Origin: Mangrovimonas xylaniphaga
GTDB taxonomy: Bacteria > Bacteroidota > Bacteroidia > Flavobacteriales > Flavobacteriaceae
DNA length: 64,000 nucleotides
Reading direction: 5' to 3'
Assembly: GCF_001280435.1 (NCBI RefSeq)
Contig: NZ_LBIP01000013.1
Location: 372,001-436,000, forward strand
The notes beneath the pieces are model-generated. The model saw only the letters and a program-made list of their open reading frames with translations, ran no database searches and was not told the DNA's origin. A program made the position numbers and the translations under genes. Of the stretch, positions 47,707 to 55,991 are shown piece after piece (positions within the stretch are counted from its first letter, which is position 1; each line of letters opens with the position of its first letter).

Positions 47707-49161
47707 ATGATTATGAAAAAAATAAAATTCATCATTTGCACTTTAATCACACTTTCAGTGATTACAGGGTGTACTAAAGATTATGAAGAGCTAAATACAG
47801 ACCCCAACAATCCTGTAGCGGTACCTGCTCACCTTTTATTAGGGACAACTCAAAGAGTTTATATGAACGTAATGCATGGTGTATTAGGTGGTGCAGGAGG
47901 TGATATGGGAGCAGTTTGGGCCCAGTTGTGGAGCAAAGTACAGTATAACTCAGAGGAACGCTATATCCCAAGAAGAACGGTTATCGATAACATATGGGAC
48001 AATACTTTCGCTAGTGTAATTTCAGAAGCATCCGCCATGGAAGAGTTAGCTGCAGCCGAAGGCAACACCAACTTACAGGCCGCAGCCATCATCATGCAAG
48101 CCTCTGGATTCCAATTCATGACAGAACTTTTCGGACCTATTCCATTTACCGAAGCAATGGATCCATCAATTTTAAAACCTGTTTATGATGATGAAACTAC
48201 CATTTACAATGGCATCATCGACATGTACTCTCAAGCAGCTTCGTTGCTTGCTAATGGTTCGGGGGAAATTGTAGCATCTTCCGATTTATTTTATGGGGGT
48301 GATGTCACCAAATGGAGAAAATTAGCAAACACTTTAAAATTTAGAGCTTTAATGAGAATTTCATCAACTCAAAATGTAAGTTCTGAATTACAGGCTTTGG
48401 TTAATGGAGGATACTTGATGACATCCAACGATGACGATGCCCAAGTGAGCTATACTGCAGTACAGCCAGACGCTAACCCTATTTACGAATTAATCGATTA
48501 TGGAGCGCGATTGGAATACAAAGTGAATGAGCTTGTAGTTGAAAGAATGAAGACTCTTAACGATGATCGTTTACCATTATATGCAGCTCCTGCAGATTCT
48601 GACGGAGAATATAGAGGTAAACCAGCTGGATATGGTGACCTTACAGCACTTCCTAACGAAGCACTTGGTTACACTTACGCCAACATCTCTGGATTGGGTG
48701 ATTTCTATTTAAACCCTGAACTACCAGGAGTTTTAATGTCTTTCTCTGAGTTAAGCTTTTTAATGGCTGAAGCGGCAACCGAAGGATATATCTCTGGAGG
48801 ATTGGATGCAGCCTTAAGCTACTACTACACAGGTATCGAGGCTAGTTATGAGTTCCATGGCATAAGTCCTTCTGCTTACATAGCACAAGAAGGTTTAGGG
48901 TTTGCCAATCAAAATGATGCTCGTCAAAAGATAGGCGAAGAAAAATGGCTAGCTCTATTTGGACAAGGTTTTGAAGCTTGGACGGAATGGAGAAGAACTA
49001 ATTTCCCTGTGTTAACTCCAGCTGTTGAAGGGGACATTAATCAAATTCCTTCTAGATACTACTATCCAACAACAGAACCATCTCTTAACAGCGAAAACAA
49101 TGCTGCTGCTGCATCCTCTATTGGAGGCGATGAGTTGACATCTGCATTATTTTGGCAATAA
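47707..49161 (+). CDS. SusD/RagB family substrate-binding lipoprotein
   Basis: A 484-residue SusD-like lipoprotein that acts as the lid of the SusC channel. The lipobox is 'VITGC' with Cys22, followed by 'TKDYEELNTDPNNPV', the typical SusD N-terminus. Helical TPR-like parts include 'EELAAAEGNTNLQAAAIIMQ' and 'MSFSELSFLMAEAATEGYI', and near the end 'KWLALFGQGFEAWTEWRRTN'. This fits the SusD-like 2 branch. A second in-frame ATG at 47713 is an equally possible start. Confidence 0.93.
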   Translation: MIMKKIKFIICTLITLSVITGCTKDYEELNTDPNNPVAVPAHLLLGTTQRVYMNVMHGVLGGAGGDMGAVWAQLWSKVQYNSEERYIPRRTVIDNIWDNTFASVISEASAMEELAAAEGNTNLQAAAIIMQASGFQFMTELFGPIPFTEAMDPSILKPVYDDETTIYNGIIDMYSQAASLLANGSGEIVASSDLFYGGDVTKWRKLANTLKFRALMRISSTQNVSSELQALVNGGYLMTSNDDDAQVSYTAVQPDANPIYELIDYGARLEYKVNELVVERMKTLNDDRLPLYAAPADSDGEYRGKPAGYGDLTALPNEALGYTYANISGLGDFYLNPELPGVLMSFSELSFLMAEAATEGYISGGLDAALSYYYTGIEASYEFHGISPSAYIAQEGLGFANQNDARQKIGEEKWLALFGQGFEAWTEWRRTNFPVLTPAVEGDINQIPSRYYYPTTEPSLNSENNAAAASSIGGDELTSALFWQ

Positions 49162-49182
49162 TAAACCTATAAATTTATACAT

Positions 49183-50106
49183 ATGAAAAATATAAAATTC
49201 TTAATATTATCGTTGTTATCACTCTCCATGATGGTTTCTTGCATAGATGATGACAATGACGAATTAACTGGAGGAGCCACAACAGGAGGCCTTATATCTC
49301 TTAATAATGCTGCCATAGGTTATGTTGTTGGAAATGGAGCAACATATACTGCCTCAGGAAATATTTATCAAGGAAAGGTTAAAACAGTAAATGTAGACAT
49401 TTATAAGTCCTTTACGAGTTCTGCCTCCGGAAATAGTACTGAAGAAATCTTATATGACTCTGTAGCCATCACAGACACTGAACTGGGAACAAATGCTCCT
49501 TTTTCAACCTCTTTTACTTATGAAGATCTAATTGAAGGCCTAACCTTAGATGGTAGCCCTTTACCTGCAAGTGACTCCGAATTAAATATTGGAGATTACT
49601 GGACTTTAAGGTACGAGAGCACTCTAGATAATGGAGAGGTAGTAGCTGGTGCAGCAATTACAAAAGTTTCTGTGGGGACCCGTTTCGCTGGACTTTATCG
49701 TTGTCTTGAAGCAGAATACTATAGAATTGGAGTACTCACCTATACCGCTTCTGATTGGCCTTCAGAAACCACTATTGAATCAGTTGACGCCACTACCTAT
49801 AGAGTAGTTGAGTATTTTGGCGCTTTTAACGGAAATGAATGGTATTTTCAAATTGATGAAAATGACAAAATTTCTTATCCAGATGAAACTCCAAGTGGTG
49901 ATGCCCAAACAGGAAACGGTCAACCTTTAATTACATGTGAATCTAATGCTGGGGATTTTGGAGATGTTCCATGCGGATCTGCAACCAATTACGTAGAGCG
50001 CGATGATGTTAATGGAGAAGACAAGTTATACATGACATTCGGTTATTATACATCTGGATCTGGCCCAAGAACATTCTATCAAGTAATGGAAAAAATTGTA
50101 GAATAA
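49183..50106 (+). CDS. Lipoprotein of unknown function, SusCD-associated
   Basis: A 307-residue lipoprotein I do not recognise. The lipobox is 'MMVSC' with Cys20, followed by an acidic 'IDDDNDE' stretch resembling the signal that sends lipoproteins to the cell surface in this phylum. The mature part is strand-rich with many Thr, Ser and Gly, and ends 'GPRTFYQVMEKIVE'. It lies 21 bases after the SusD gene and most likely adds a surface-exposed binding subunit to the SusCD complex, which is inference from position. Confidence 0.8.
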   Translation: MKNIKFLILSLLSLSMMVSCIDDDNDELTGGATTGGLISLNNAAIGYVVGNGATYTASGNIYQGKVKTVNVDIYKSFTSSASGNSTEEILYDSVAITDTELGTNAPFSTSFTYEDLIEGLTLDGSPLPASDSELNIGDYWTLRYESTLDNGEVVAGAAITKVSVGTRFAGLYRCLEAEYYRIGVLTYTASDWPSETTIESVDATTYRVVEYFGAFNGNEWYFQIDENDKISYPDETPSGDAQTGNGQPLITCESNAGDFGDVPCGSATNYVERDDVNGEDKLYMTFGYYTSGSGPRTFYQVMEKIVE

Positions 50107-50120
50107 TAAATGAAAAACAT

Positions 50121-51413
50121 ATGAAAAATAATTTTATAAAAATATCTCTTTTGGCTCTAGCTACCATTTTTACTACATCTTGTAGTGATGATGATTTAAC
50201 GGGGCATAGCACCAAGGAGCCTAGCTCCCCTACTCTTAGTGTAGCTTTGGATTTTGCCAATAGCCAAACATTAGTTGAAGAGGAAACAACTTATGGGTTT
50301 ACCGTAAGTATTAGCGAACCACAAATTGTAGCAGTTAGAGTATATCTTGAACAAACAGGAGGTGACGCAACAGATGGTGAAGACTTTTCATTTCCTCATA
50401 GTGTAACAATTCCTGCTGGCTCAACATCAGTATCAGATGTTATTGCAATCCACGCCGATGATTTAATTGAAGAAACTGAAACTGCCACTATTAAGATTGG
50501 AACAGGATTTGAATCCAATGTTTCTGCTGTTAATGAGCAAATAGTTACTTTTAGCATTGAAAATCTTGTAGAAGGAGATTTAATGATTGGATTATCTTGG
50601 GAAGCCTCAGAAATGACGACTGATAATTCAGGAGTTGAAATTGATGCCACTGATTTAGCAGATTTGCGTTTATTGGTAACAGATGTTCCTTACACTCAAA
50701 TTTTAGGAGGTGCTGATGGAGGTAGCTTTGAAAGCTTTACCATCTCTTCAGATTCAGATGATGGTGAGTACTACATTGTATCAGACTTTTATGATGCTGT
50801 TGATATTTCAAGAGAATTAAACCTAACTTTAACATTGGATCAAGTTGGTGTTATAAATGGTAATACTTACACTTTTAGCAATGCCTTAAGTACAGATTTC
50901 CTTTGTGTTGACAACTATTTTATATTAGGTAAAGTTACAAAAACAGGAGGATCCTACACATTTGAAGAAGTTGGTACAAATAACTTTGCATCACAATTGA
51001 AATCGTGGGGAGGTATTGACAGTGTAGATGCTTTAGGTCCTGAAGGGGGCTATCCTAGCCATGTAACAACCCAGGTAGATTGTGAAGGAAAATTAATATA
51101 TGGACTAAACAGAGAATGGATGCAAACTACTTGGGGCGAGTCTATTCAAACAGAAGGAACTGTTTATTACACAGTAGATGAATCTGGAAATGTCACCATC
51201 CCTTCTCAGTACATATTCACAACATTATATAGTGGTGCGTTGTATGACTATACCGTATCAGGAACAGGAATTTTAGATGAAAGTGTTACCCCTGCAACTT
51301 TAACAATCAATTATGAGTTGGATCAAGAAGGGTTCTCTCCTAGCCAATGGTTGTATACTAACGGATATAGTGACACAACCTATTTTGCAGCCTCTTTAGT
51401 TCTAGAGGAATAA
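50121..51413 (+). CDS. Surface lipoprotein with Calx-beta-like domain
   Basis: A 430-residue lipoprotein. The lipobox is 'FTTSC' (Cys21), followed directly by 'SDDD', the form expected for surface export in Flavobacterium relatives. About residues 35-145 resemble a Calx-beta domain ('GDATDGEDFSFPHSVTIPAG', 'ADDLIEETETATIKI'); the rest (150-430) is strand-rich and unassigned. It is the last gene of the SusCD unit, before a strong terminator. Probably another surface binding protein. Its start overlaps a 4-codon mini frame (50110-50124). Confidence 0.82.
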   Translation: MKNNFIKISLLALATIFTTSCSDDDLTGHSTKEPSSPTLSVALDFANSQTLVEEETTYGFTVSISEPQIVAVRVYLEQTGGDATDGEDFSFPHSVTIPAGSTSVSDVIAIHADDLIEETETATIKIGTGFESNVSAVNEQIVTFSIENLVEGDLMIGLSWEASEMTTDNSGVEIDATDLADLRLLVTDVPYTQILGGADGGSFESFTISSDSDDGEYYIVSDFYDAVDISRELNLTLTLDQVGVINGNTYTFSNALSTDFLCVDNYFILGKVTKTGGSYTFEEVGTNNFASQLKSWGGIDSVDALGPEGGYPSHVTTQVDCEGKLIYGLNREWMQTTWGESIQTEGTVYYTVDESGNVTIPSQYIFTTLYSGALYDYTVSGTGILDESVTPATLTINYELDQEGFSPSQWLYTNGYSDTTYFAASLVLEE

Positions 51414-51450
51414 TAAGGAATAATTCACCAATTATTATAGTTTGTCTTTT

Positions 51451-51479
51451 AAAACCACCTCTAAGAGGTGGTTTTTTTT
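51451..51479 (+). terminator. Terminator of the SusCD unit
   Basis: AAAACCACCTCT pairs with AGAGGTGGTTTT (51451-51462 with 51464-51475), almost no loop, followed by a T-run. It lies 38 bases past the last lipoprotein gene. Confidence 0.9.
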
Positions 51480-51517
51480 ATGAATTGCTGCTACCATTTA
51501 TTTTATCCAATACATTT

Positions 51518-51544
51518 TTGTAAAACTTGTTTTTTATACCTTTG
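51518..51544 (+). promoter_or_regulatory. rlmB promoter
   Basis: -33 TTG (51518-51520), a 16-base spacer and -7 TACCTTTG (51537-51544). The box ends 5 bases before the ATG at 51550, so the leader is nearly absent. Confidence 0.65.
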
Positions 51545-51549
51545 TCACA

Positions 51550-52284
51550 ATGGAAAAAGAGACTACAATTTTTGGGATTAGAGCTGTTATTGAAGCGATT
51601 AAATCTGGGGAGAACATCGATAAGATTTTCATCCAAAAAGGACTACGAGGAGATTTGTTTTCAGAATTGGAACAACTTCTAAAAAAAGAGCGTTTAAACA
51701 CCTCCTATGTTCCTGTTGAAAAGCTCAATAGACTTTCCAATAAAAACCATCAAGGAGTTATTGCCCAAATTGCACCAATTACTTTTTACGACTTGGAAGA
51801 GTTGGTAATGGAAGTGATGGAATCTGGTAAAACACCTCTTTTTCTCCTACTCGACCAACTTAGCGACGTCCGCAATTTTGGAGCAATTGTTAGGACCGCA
51901 GAATGTACAGGAGTTTCAGGAATTATCATCCAGAAAAAAGGAGGTGCACCAGTAAATGGTGACACCGTAAAAACCAGTGCTGGGGCTATTTTTAAAATGC
52001 CTATTTGCAAGGTTGACCACATTAAGGATGCTGTTTTCTATATGCAAGCATCGGGAATTAAAGTCATTGCTGCGACTGAAAAAACAGACCAAACCCTTTA
52101 CGATGTTTCTTTTACAGAACCATGTGCCATTATCATGGGATCTGAAGGAAAGGGCATCAACCCTTCGGTGTTGAGTGTTGTAGATGAAAAAGCTAAACTT
52201 CCTATTTTGGGAGAAATTGAGTCTCTAAATGTTTCCGTAGCTTGTGGTGCTTTTTTATATGAAGCTATTCGCCAAAGACGTTAA
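51550..52284 (+). CDS. rlmB: 23S rRNA (guanosine-2'-O-)-methyltransferase RlmB
   Basis: A 244-residue SPOUT methyltransferase of the TrmH family, modifying G2251 of the P loop in E. coli. The N-terminal L30e-like RNA-binding domain ('FGIRAVIEAIKSGENIDKIF') covers residues 1-80. The knotted domain has 'LLDQLSDVRNFGAIVRTAEC', 'IIMGSEGKGI' and 'LNVSVACGAFLYEA'. The assignment among TrmH relatives is likely, not certain. It shares the bases TTAA (52281-52284) with the stop of the convergent rhomboid gene. Confidence 0.9.
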   Translation: MEKETTIFGIRAVIEAIKSGENIDKIFIQKGLRGDLFSELEQLLKKERLNTSYVPVEKLNRLSNKNHQGVIAQIAPITFYDLEELVMEVMESGKTPLFLLLDQLSDVRNFGAIVRTAECTGVSGIIIQKKGGAPVNGDTVKTSAGAIFKMPICKVDHIKDAVFYMQASGIKVIAATEKTDQTLYDVSFTEPCAIIMGSEGKGINPSVLSVVDEKAKLPILGEIESLNVSVACGAFLYEAIRQRR

Positions 52285-53042
52285 TCTTCGGCTGGACTTT
52301 CTTTAAAATCGTAAACTATCTTTACCTGGCTTTCCTCTTGCAGATTGTTTTGATTTTCTTCAGATTCATCTAGTTCGTCCTTTAGTTCGATGAAATTACC
52401 ATTTTCATCAAAATGTTTCAAAAAAGGGTCATCATCCTCGTTATAATCTGGTTGCTGCCATACATAACGTTCTGGCTTCGCAATGGTTTTTCTGAATAGT
52501 AACGCAAACAAAAAGCCTGTAATCAAACCTGCCAAATGCCCTTCCCAGGACATCCCCCTCTCCCCTGGAAATACATACCAAATCATACTCCCGTATAAAA
52601 AAACAACCAGAAAGGAAAGTGCCACCAACCTATAATACTTGGCAAAAATACCCTTGAAGAATATAAAACTCACCAATACATAAATCAATCCACTTGCTCC
52701 AATATGGTTGGCTGGTCGCCCAATACACCAGGTAATGAATCCCGACAGTATGATTCCATATAACAGTACTTTCCAAGCTATTTTTCGGTAGAAATAGAAC
52801 AAGGACATGGACAATACCAAAAGCGGAAGACTGTTGTGGTACAAATGTTTGATATCGGAATGGATAAATGGACTGAACAACACGCCTCGAAGTCCCTTCA
52901 ACGTTAACGGATACACTCCAAAGTTTTTAATACCGTGAAAAAAACGCACTTGAAGCCAAAATACAATCCAAATCGCCAACACCATAAAAATAGGATAAGC
53001 GACAACTCCTGTAGAATATTTAAATTGTTGTGAATTGTCCAT
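52281..53042 (-). CDS. Rhomboid family intramembrane serine protease
   Basis: A 253-residue rhomboid with six predicted membrane helices. The catalytic serine is Ser117 in 'HIGASGLIY', and the partner histidine is His169 in 'SWEGHLAGL'; the conserved 'HLYHN' motif (66-70) is in the second helix. The last 65 residues form a soluble, very acidic tail. It cleaves single-pass membrane proteins; the substrate is not known. Confidence 0.9.
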   Translation of the reverse strand: MDNSQQFKYSTGVVAYPIFMVLAIWIVFWLQVRFFHGIKNFGVYPLTLKGLRGVLFSPFIHSDIKHLYHNSLPLLVLSMSLFYFYRKIAWKVLLYGIILSGFITWCIGRPANHIGASGLIYVLVSFIFFKGIFAKYYRLVALSFLVVFLYGSMIWYVFPGERGMSWEGHLAGLITGFLFALLFRKTIAKPERYVWQQPDYNEDDDPFLKHFDENGNFIELKDELDESEENQNNLQEESQVKIVYDFKESPAED

Positions 53043-53172
53043 ATTTAAATTTAGAATATTCTTGTCAAAATACTAACCATTTATAAGTTTAATGAAATAT
53101 TGTCATCTTTATTATTCATTTAAATTGAAAAATTGAATCGCAATCAGCCTACAAACTTGCCTCTCAATTTTG

Positions 53173-53180
53173 TAATTTTA
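53173..53180 (+). promoter_or_regulatory. Weak promoter -7 box for rarA
   Basis: TAATTTTA differs from TAnnTTTG at the last base, and is followed by CCCT and the ATG at 53185, the same arrangement as before pyrE. Confidence 0.35.
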
Positions 53181-53184
53181 CCCT

Positions 53185-54465
53185 ATGAATGAACCCTTAG
53201 CAGAACGACTCAGACCCAAGCACCTTAAAGACTATCTTAGCCAAACCCATTTGGTTGGCGAACAAGGTTCTCTATCGCAACAATTAAAAAATGGTGTCAT
53301 CCCCTCCATGATTTTTTGGGGGCCTCCAGGCACTGGAAAAACCACTTTGGCCAATATTATTGCCAATGAATCAGGGCGTCCTTTTTATACCTTGAGCGCC
53401 ATAAGTTCTGGAGTAAAGGATGTGAGAGATGTTATTGAAAAGGCCAAGCAAAGCGGAGGTTTATTTACTACCAAAAATCCAATCTTGTTTATTGATGAGA
53501 TCCACAGGTTTAGTAAATCGCAACAAGATTCCCTATTACAAGCTGTAGAGAAAGGCTGGGTAACTCTTATTGGCGCGACTACAGAAAACCCGAGTTTTGA
53601 AGTGATTCCTGCCCTTATTTCACGCTGTCAGGTTTATGTATTGAATTCCTTCAGCAAAGAGGATTTAGAAGCGCTTCTCAACAGAGCCATTCAAGAAGAT
53701 GACATCCTATCCGCAAAGAACATACAACTCAAGGAAACCGAAGCCTTGATTAGGCTTTCGGGAGGTGATGGACGAAAACTTCTCAATATTTTTGAGCTTA
53801 TAGTCTCTTCCTTTGGAGAAGATCAGGATATTGTCATCACCAATGACGATGTCTATAAAAAAGTGCAGAATAATACGGTTCGTTATGACAAAACCGGCGA
53901 ACAACATTACGACATTATTTCTGCCTTTATAAAATCAATAAGGGGAAGCGATCCCAATGCTGCCGTATATTGGTTGGCAAGAATGATTGAAGGCGGTGAA
54001 GATGTTAAATTCATTGCACGCCGACTTCTTATTTTGGCCAGTGAAGATATTGGCAATGCCAACCCAACGGCATTAGTTATCGCCAACAATTCCTTTCAGG
54101 CCGTTTCCACAATTGGCTATCCAGAATCCCGAATAATTTTAAGTCAGTGTGCCATTTATTTGGCCACCTCTCCAAAAAGTAATGCTTCCTACCAAGCTAT
54201 AGGTAAAGCGCAGCAATTGGTGAGACAAACTGGTGATTTATCTGTGCCATTGAGCATAAGAAATGCCCCTACCAAACTTATGAAAGAGTTAGGCTACGGT
54301 GAAGACTACCAGTACGCACATAATTACGAGAACAACTTCGCTCCTCAGGAATTTCTTCCGGACGAAATTAAAAATACGAGGCTCTACGAACCAGGAAACA
54401 ATGCAAGGGAACAATCGCAACGTGAGTTTTTAAAACAGCGTTGGAAAGACAAGTACGGCTATTAA
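53185..54465 (+). CDS. rarA: Replication-associated recombination protein RarA
   Basis: A 426-residue AAA+ ATPase of the RarA/MgsA/WRNIP1 family that acts at stalled replication forks. Walker A is GPPGTGKT at residues 46-53, Walker B 'ILFIDEIHRFSKSQQD'. The sensor motif 'GATTENPSFEV' and the C-terminal tetramerisation domain ('IRGSDPNAAVYWLARMIEGG') are intact. It shares TTAA (54462-54465) with the stop of the next convergent gene. Confidence 0.95.
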   Translation: MNEPLAERLRPKHLKDYLSQTHLVGEQGSLSQQLKNGVIPSMIFWGPPGTGKTTLANIIANESGRPFYTLSAISSGVKDVRDVIEKAKQSGGLFTTKNPILFIDEIHRFSKSQQDSLLQAVEKGWVTLIGATTENPSFEVIPALISRCQVYVLNSFSKEDLEALLNRAIQEDDILSAKNIQLKETEALIRLSGGDGRKLLNIFELIVSSFGEDQDIVITNDDVYKKVQNNTVRYDKTGEQHYDIISAFIKSIRGSDPNAAVYWLARMIEGGEDVKFIARRLLILASEDIGNANPTALVIANNSFQAVSTIGYPESRIILSQCAIYLATSPKSNASYQAIGKAQQLVRQTGDLSVPLSIRNAPTKLMKELGYGEDYQYAHNYENNFAPQEFLPDEIKNTRLYEPGNNAREQSQREFLKQRWKDKYGY

Positions 54466-55262
54466 AACTTAATGTTTAAGGTTTTAGAACTTACCGATGC
54501 GCCATCGTTATGGGAATAGTACCAAGTACCATTTTCCTTATATACAATAGCATCGCTACCTTTTACCACAAAAACATCTGCTTTGGAAGTTTCCAAAAGA
54601 ATCATCACAACCTTTGGAGTTCTATCTACCAATTGATACCCTTTATCCAAAGCCTGCGCATATAAGGTTTCAGTTTCCGTAACTGATGAAGGAGCAGGTT
54701 TAATAGTATTGCTCACCGAAGCCGAGGCTGCTACAACCGTGGTATTTTCTTTTACTGTATTTGAAGTAATTGGAGCGGCTTCTGTTACCGGCATGACTGA
54801 TTGACTTGCCCCATACACTGGTTCATAGGCATAGTCCATAAACTGAAAAGTTTCAAAAGCATCTCTCAAGGCCATTGTATAAGCTTTCCCATATTCCTTT
54901 TCCCTAGACTCCCCTTCTTTGGATGACTGTATAAGTTTTCCGTCGCAATTCTTTAAATCTATCTGCAATTTCGTCTTGAAAAGCCCTCCTTTTATTTGGG
55001 TAACATTGGCATACAAAGCCAAACACCTGTTGGACTGTAAATCTGCGGGAAGTGTTTCATTGTTGAAAAAGGCCGTATAACCATATTTATTAAAAAGGAA
55101 CTTAGTCAATGAATTTAATTGATATTCATCGTTTGCCTTTAGGAATTCATATTTCGTTGGAACGATGATATATTTATAGTTGTTTACAGCATCCTGTGCA
55201 AAGCTTCCAATTGAGAACAAGCTTATCGATACCAACAATAAAAGACGTTTATAAAAGTTCAT
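54462..55262 (-). CDS. Exported protein of unknown function
   Basis: A 266-residue protein I do not recognise. Residues 1-22 are a signal peptide ending 'GSFAQ'. The first half ('KYIIVPTKYEFLKANDEYQL') looks like a folded periplasmic domain, and 'ALRDAFETFQF' a helix. Residues 150-200 are low complexity, rich in Ala, Thr and Val, probably a linker. The end ('IVYKENGTWYYSHNDGASVS') is a small strand-rich segment. The pattern is seen in other flavobacterial hypothetical proteins. Confidence 0.75.
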   Translation of the reverse strand: MNFYKRLLLLVSISLFSIGSFAQDAVNNYKYIIVPTKYEFLKANDEYQLNSLTKFLFNKYGYTAFFNNETLPADLQSNRCLALYANVTQIKGGLFKTKLQIDLKNCDGKLIQSSKEGESREKEYGKAYTMALRDAFETFQFMDYAYEPVYGASQSVMPVTEAAPITSNTVKENTTVVAASASVSNTIKPAPSSVTETETLYAQALDKGYQLVDRTPKVVMILLETSKADVFVVKGSDAIVYKENGTWYYSHNDGASVSSKTLNIKF

Positions 55263-55301
55263 TGTATTTCTTTTTTTAATTATAGGCTTATTTAATATAG
55301 C

Positions 55302-55991
55302 CTAAAGATAGTTTTTTAATTGAATAAGATGTGTTACTTGTTTTACAGATTCTTCAACGTTCTCGTTTCTACAGTTAAAAAAAATGGCTTCCAATCCAAC
55401 TTCCATGGCGCCTTGTACATCCGCTTCGAAACTATCCCCTACCATAATACTCTCTTCAGGCCTGGCATTGGCTTCGTTTAGGGCAAACTTAAAGATTTCG
55501 GGATTGGGCTTCTTCACTCCTACCACTTCCGCATTGGTCATAGTTTTGAAAAAATGGCCCATTTTGGACCCATCCATCTTTTTGTTTTGGGCTTCCTTAA
55601 AACCATTGGTAATGATATGCAGTTCATAATTTGGCTTTAAATAATCCAAAATTTCCAAAGCCCCTTCGTACACGTGATTGAACGTGGTTAAATAGGTGAT
55701 GTAGTCAAGTGAAAGTTGCAAAATAAGTTCATCCGAAGCTTCAAATTCTATGCTATCAAACGTGTCACGCAACCTGCCGTAGCGCAACTTTTCTTTGTCC
55801 ACCTTTTCATGTCTATAGAGTTTCCAATAGTTTCGGTTCACTTCATTATAAACATTTAAAAAACTATCCAGTGGCGCCTTTACATTATGGATTTGGAAGA
55901 TCTTCTCGAAAGTCAATGCAGAGTTTCTATCAAAATCCCAAAGGGTATGATCCAAATCAAAAAATACGTGCTTGATTTTATGAAGCTTCAT
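55302..55991 (-). CDS. HAD-family noncanonical nucleotidase, YjjG type
   Basis: A 229-residue haloacid-dehalogenase-fold phosphatase. The nucleophile motif is 'FFDLDHTLWDF' with Asp12 and Asp14; motif II is 'HIITNGF', motif III 'KKPNPEIFKFAL' and motif IV 'MVGDSFEADVQGAM'. The closest pattern is YjjG, which hydrolyses noncanonical pyrimidine nucleotides and limits their entry into DNA. Its start overlaps the upstream gene by 14 bases, so the two are cotranscribed. Confidence 0.88.
   Translation of the reverse strand: MKLHKIKHVFFDLDHTLWDFDRNSALTFEKIFQIHNVKAPLDSFLNVYNEVNRNYWKLYRHEKVDKEKLRYGRLRDTFDSIEFEASDELILQLSLDYITYLTTFNHVYEGALEILDYLKPNYELHIITNGFKEAQNKKMDGSKMGHFFKTMTNAEVVGVKKPNPEIFKFALNEANARPEESIMVGDSFEADVQGAMEVGLEAIFFNCRNENVEESVKQVTHLIQLKNYL

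Noticed and set aside
55295-55306. TATCTTTA resembling a -7 box at the end of the YjjG-type gene
   Set aside because: These bases are the last codons and stop (Tyr-Leu-stop) of the gene itself, so the match is coding coincidence.
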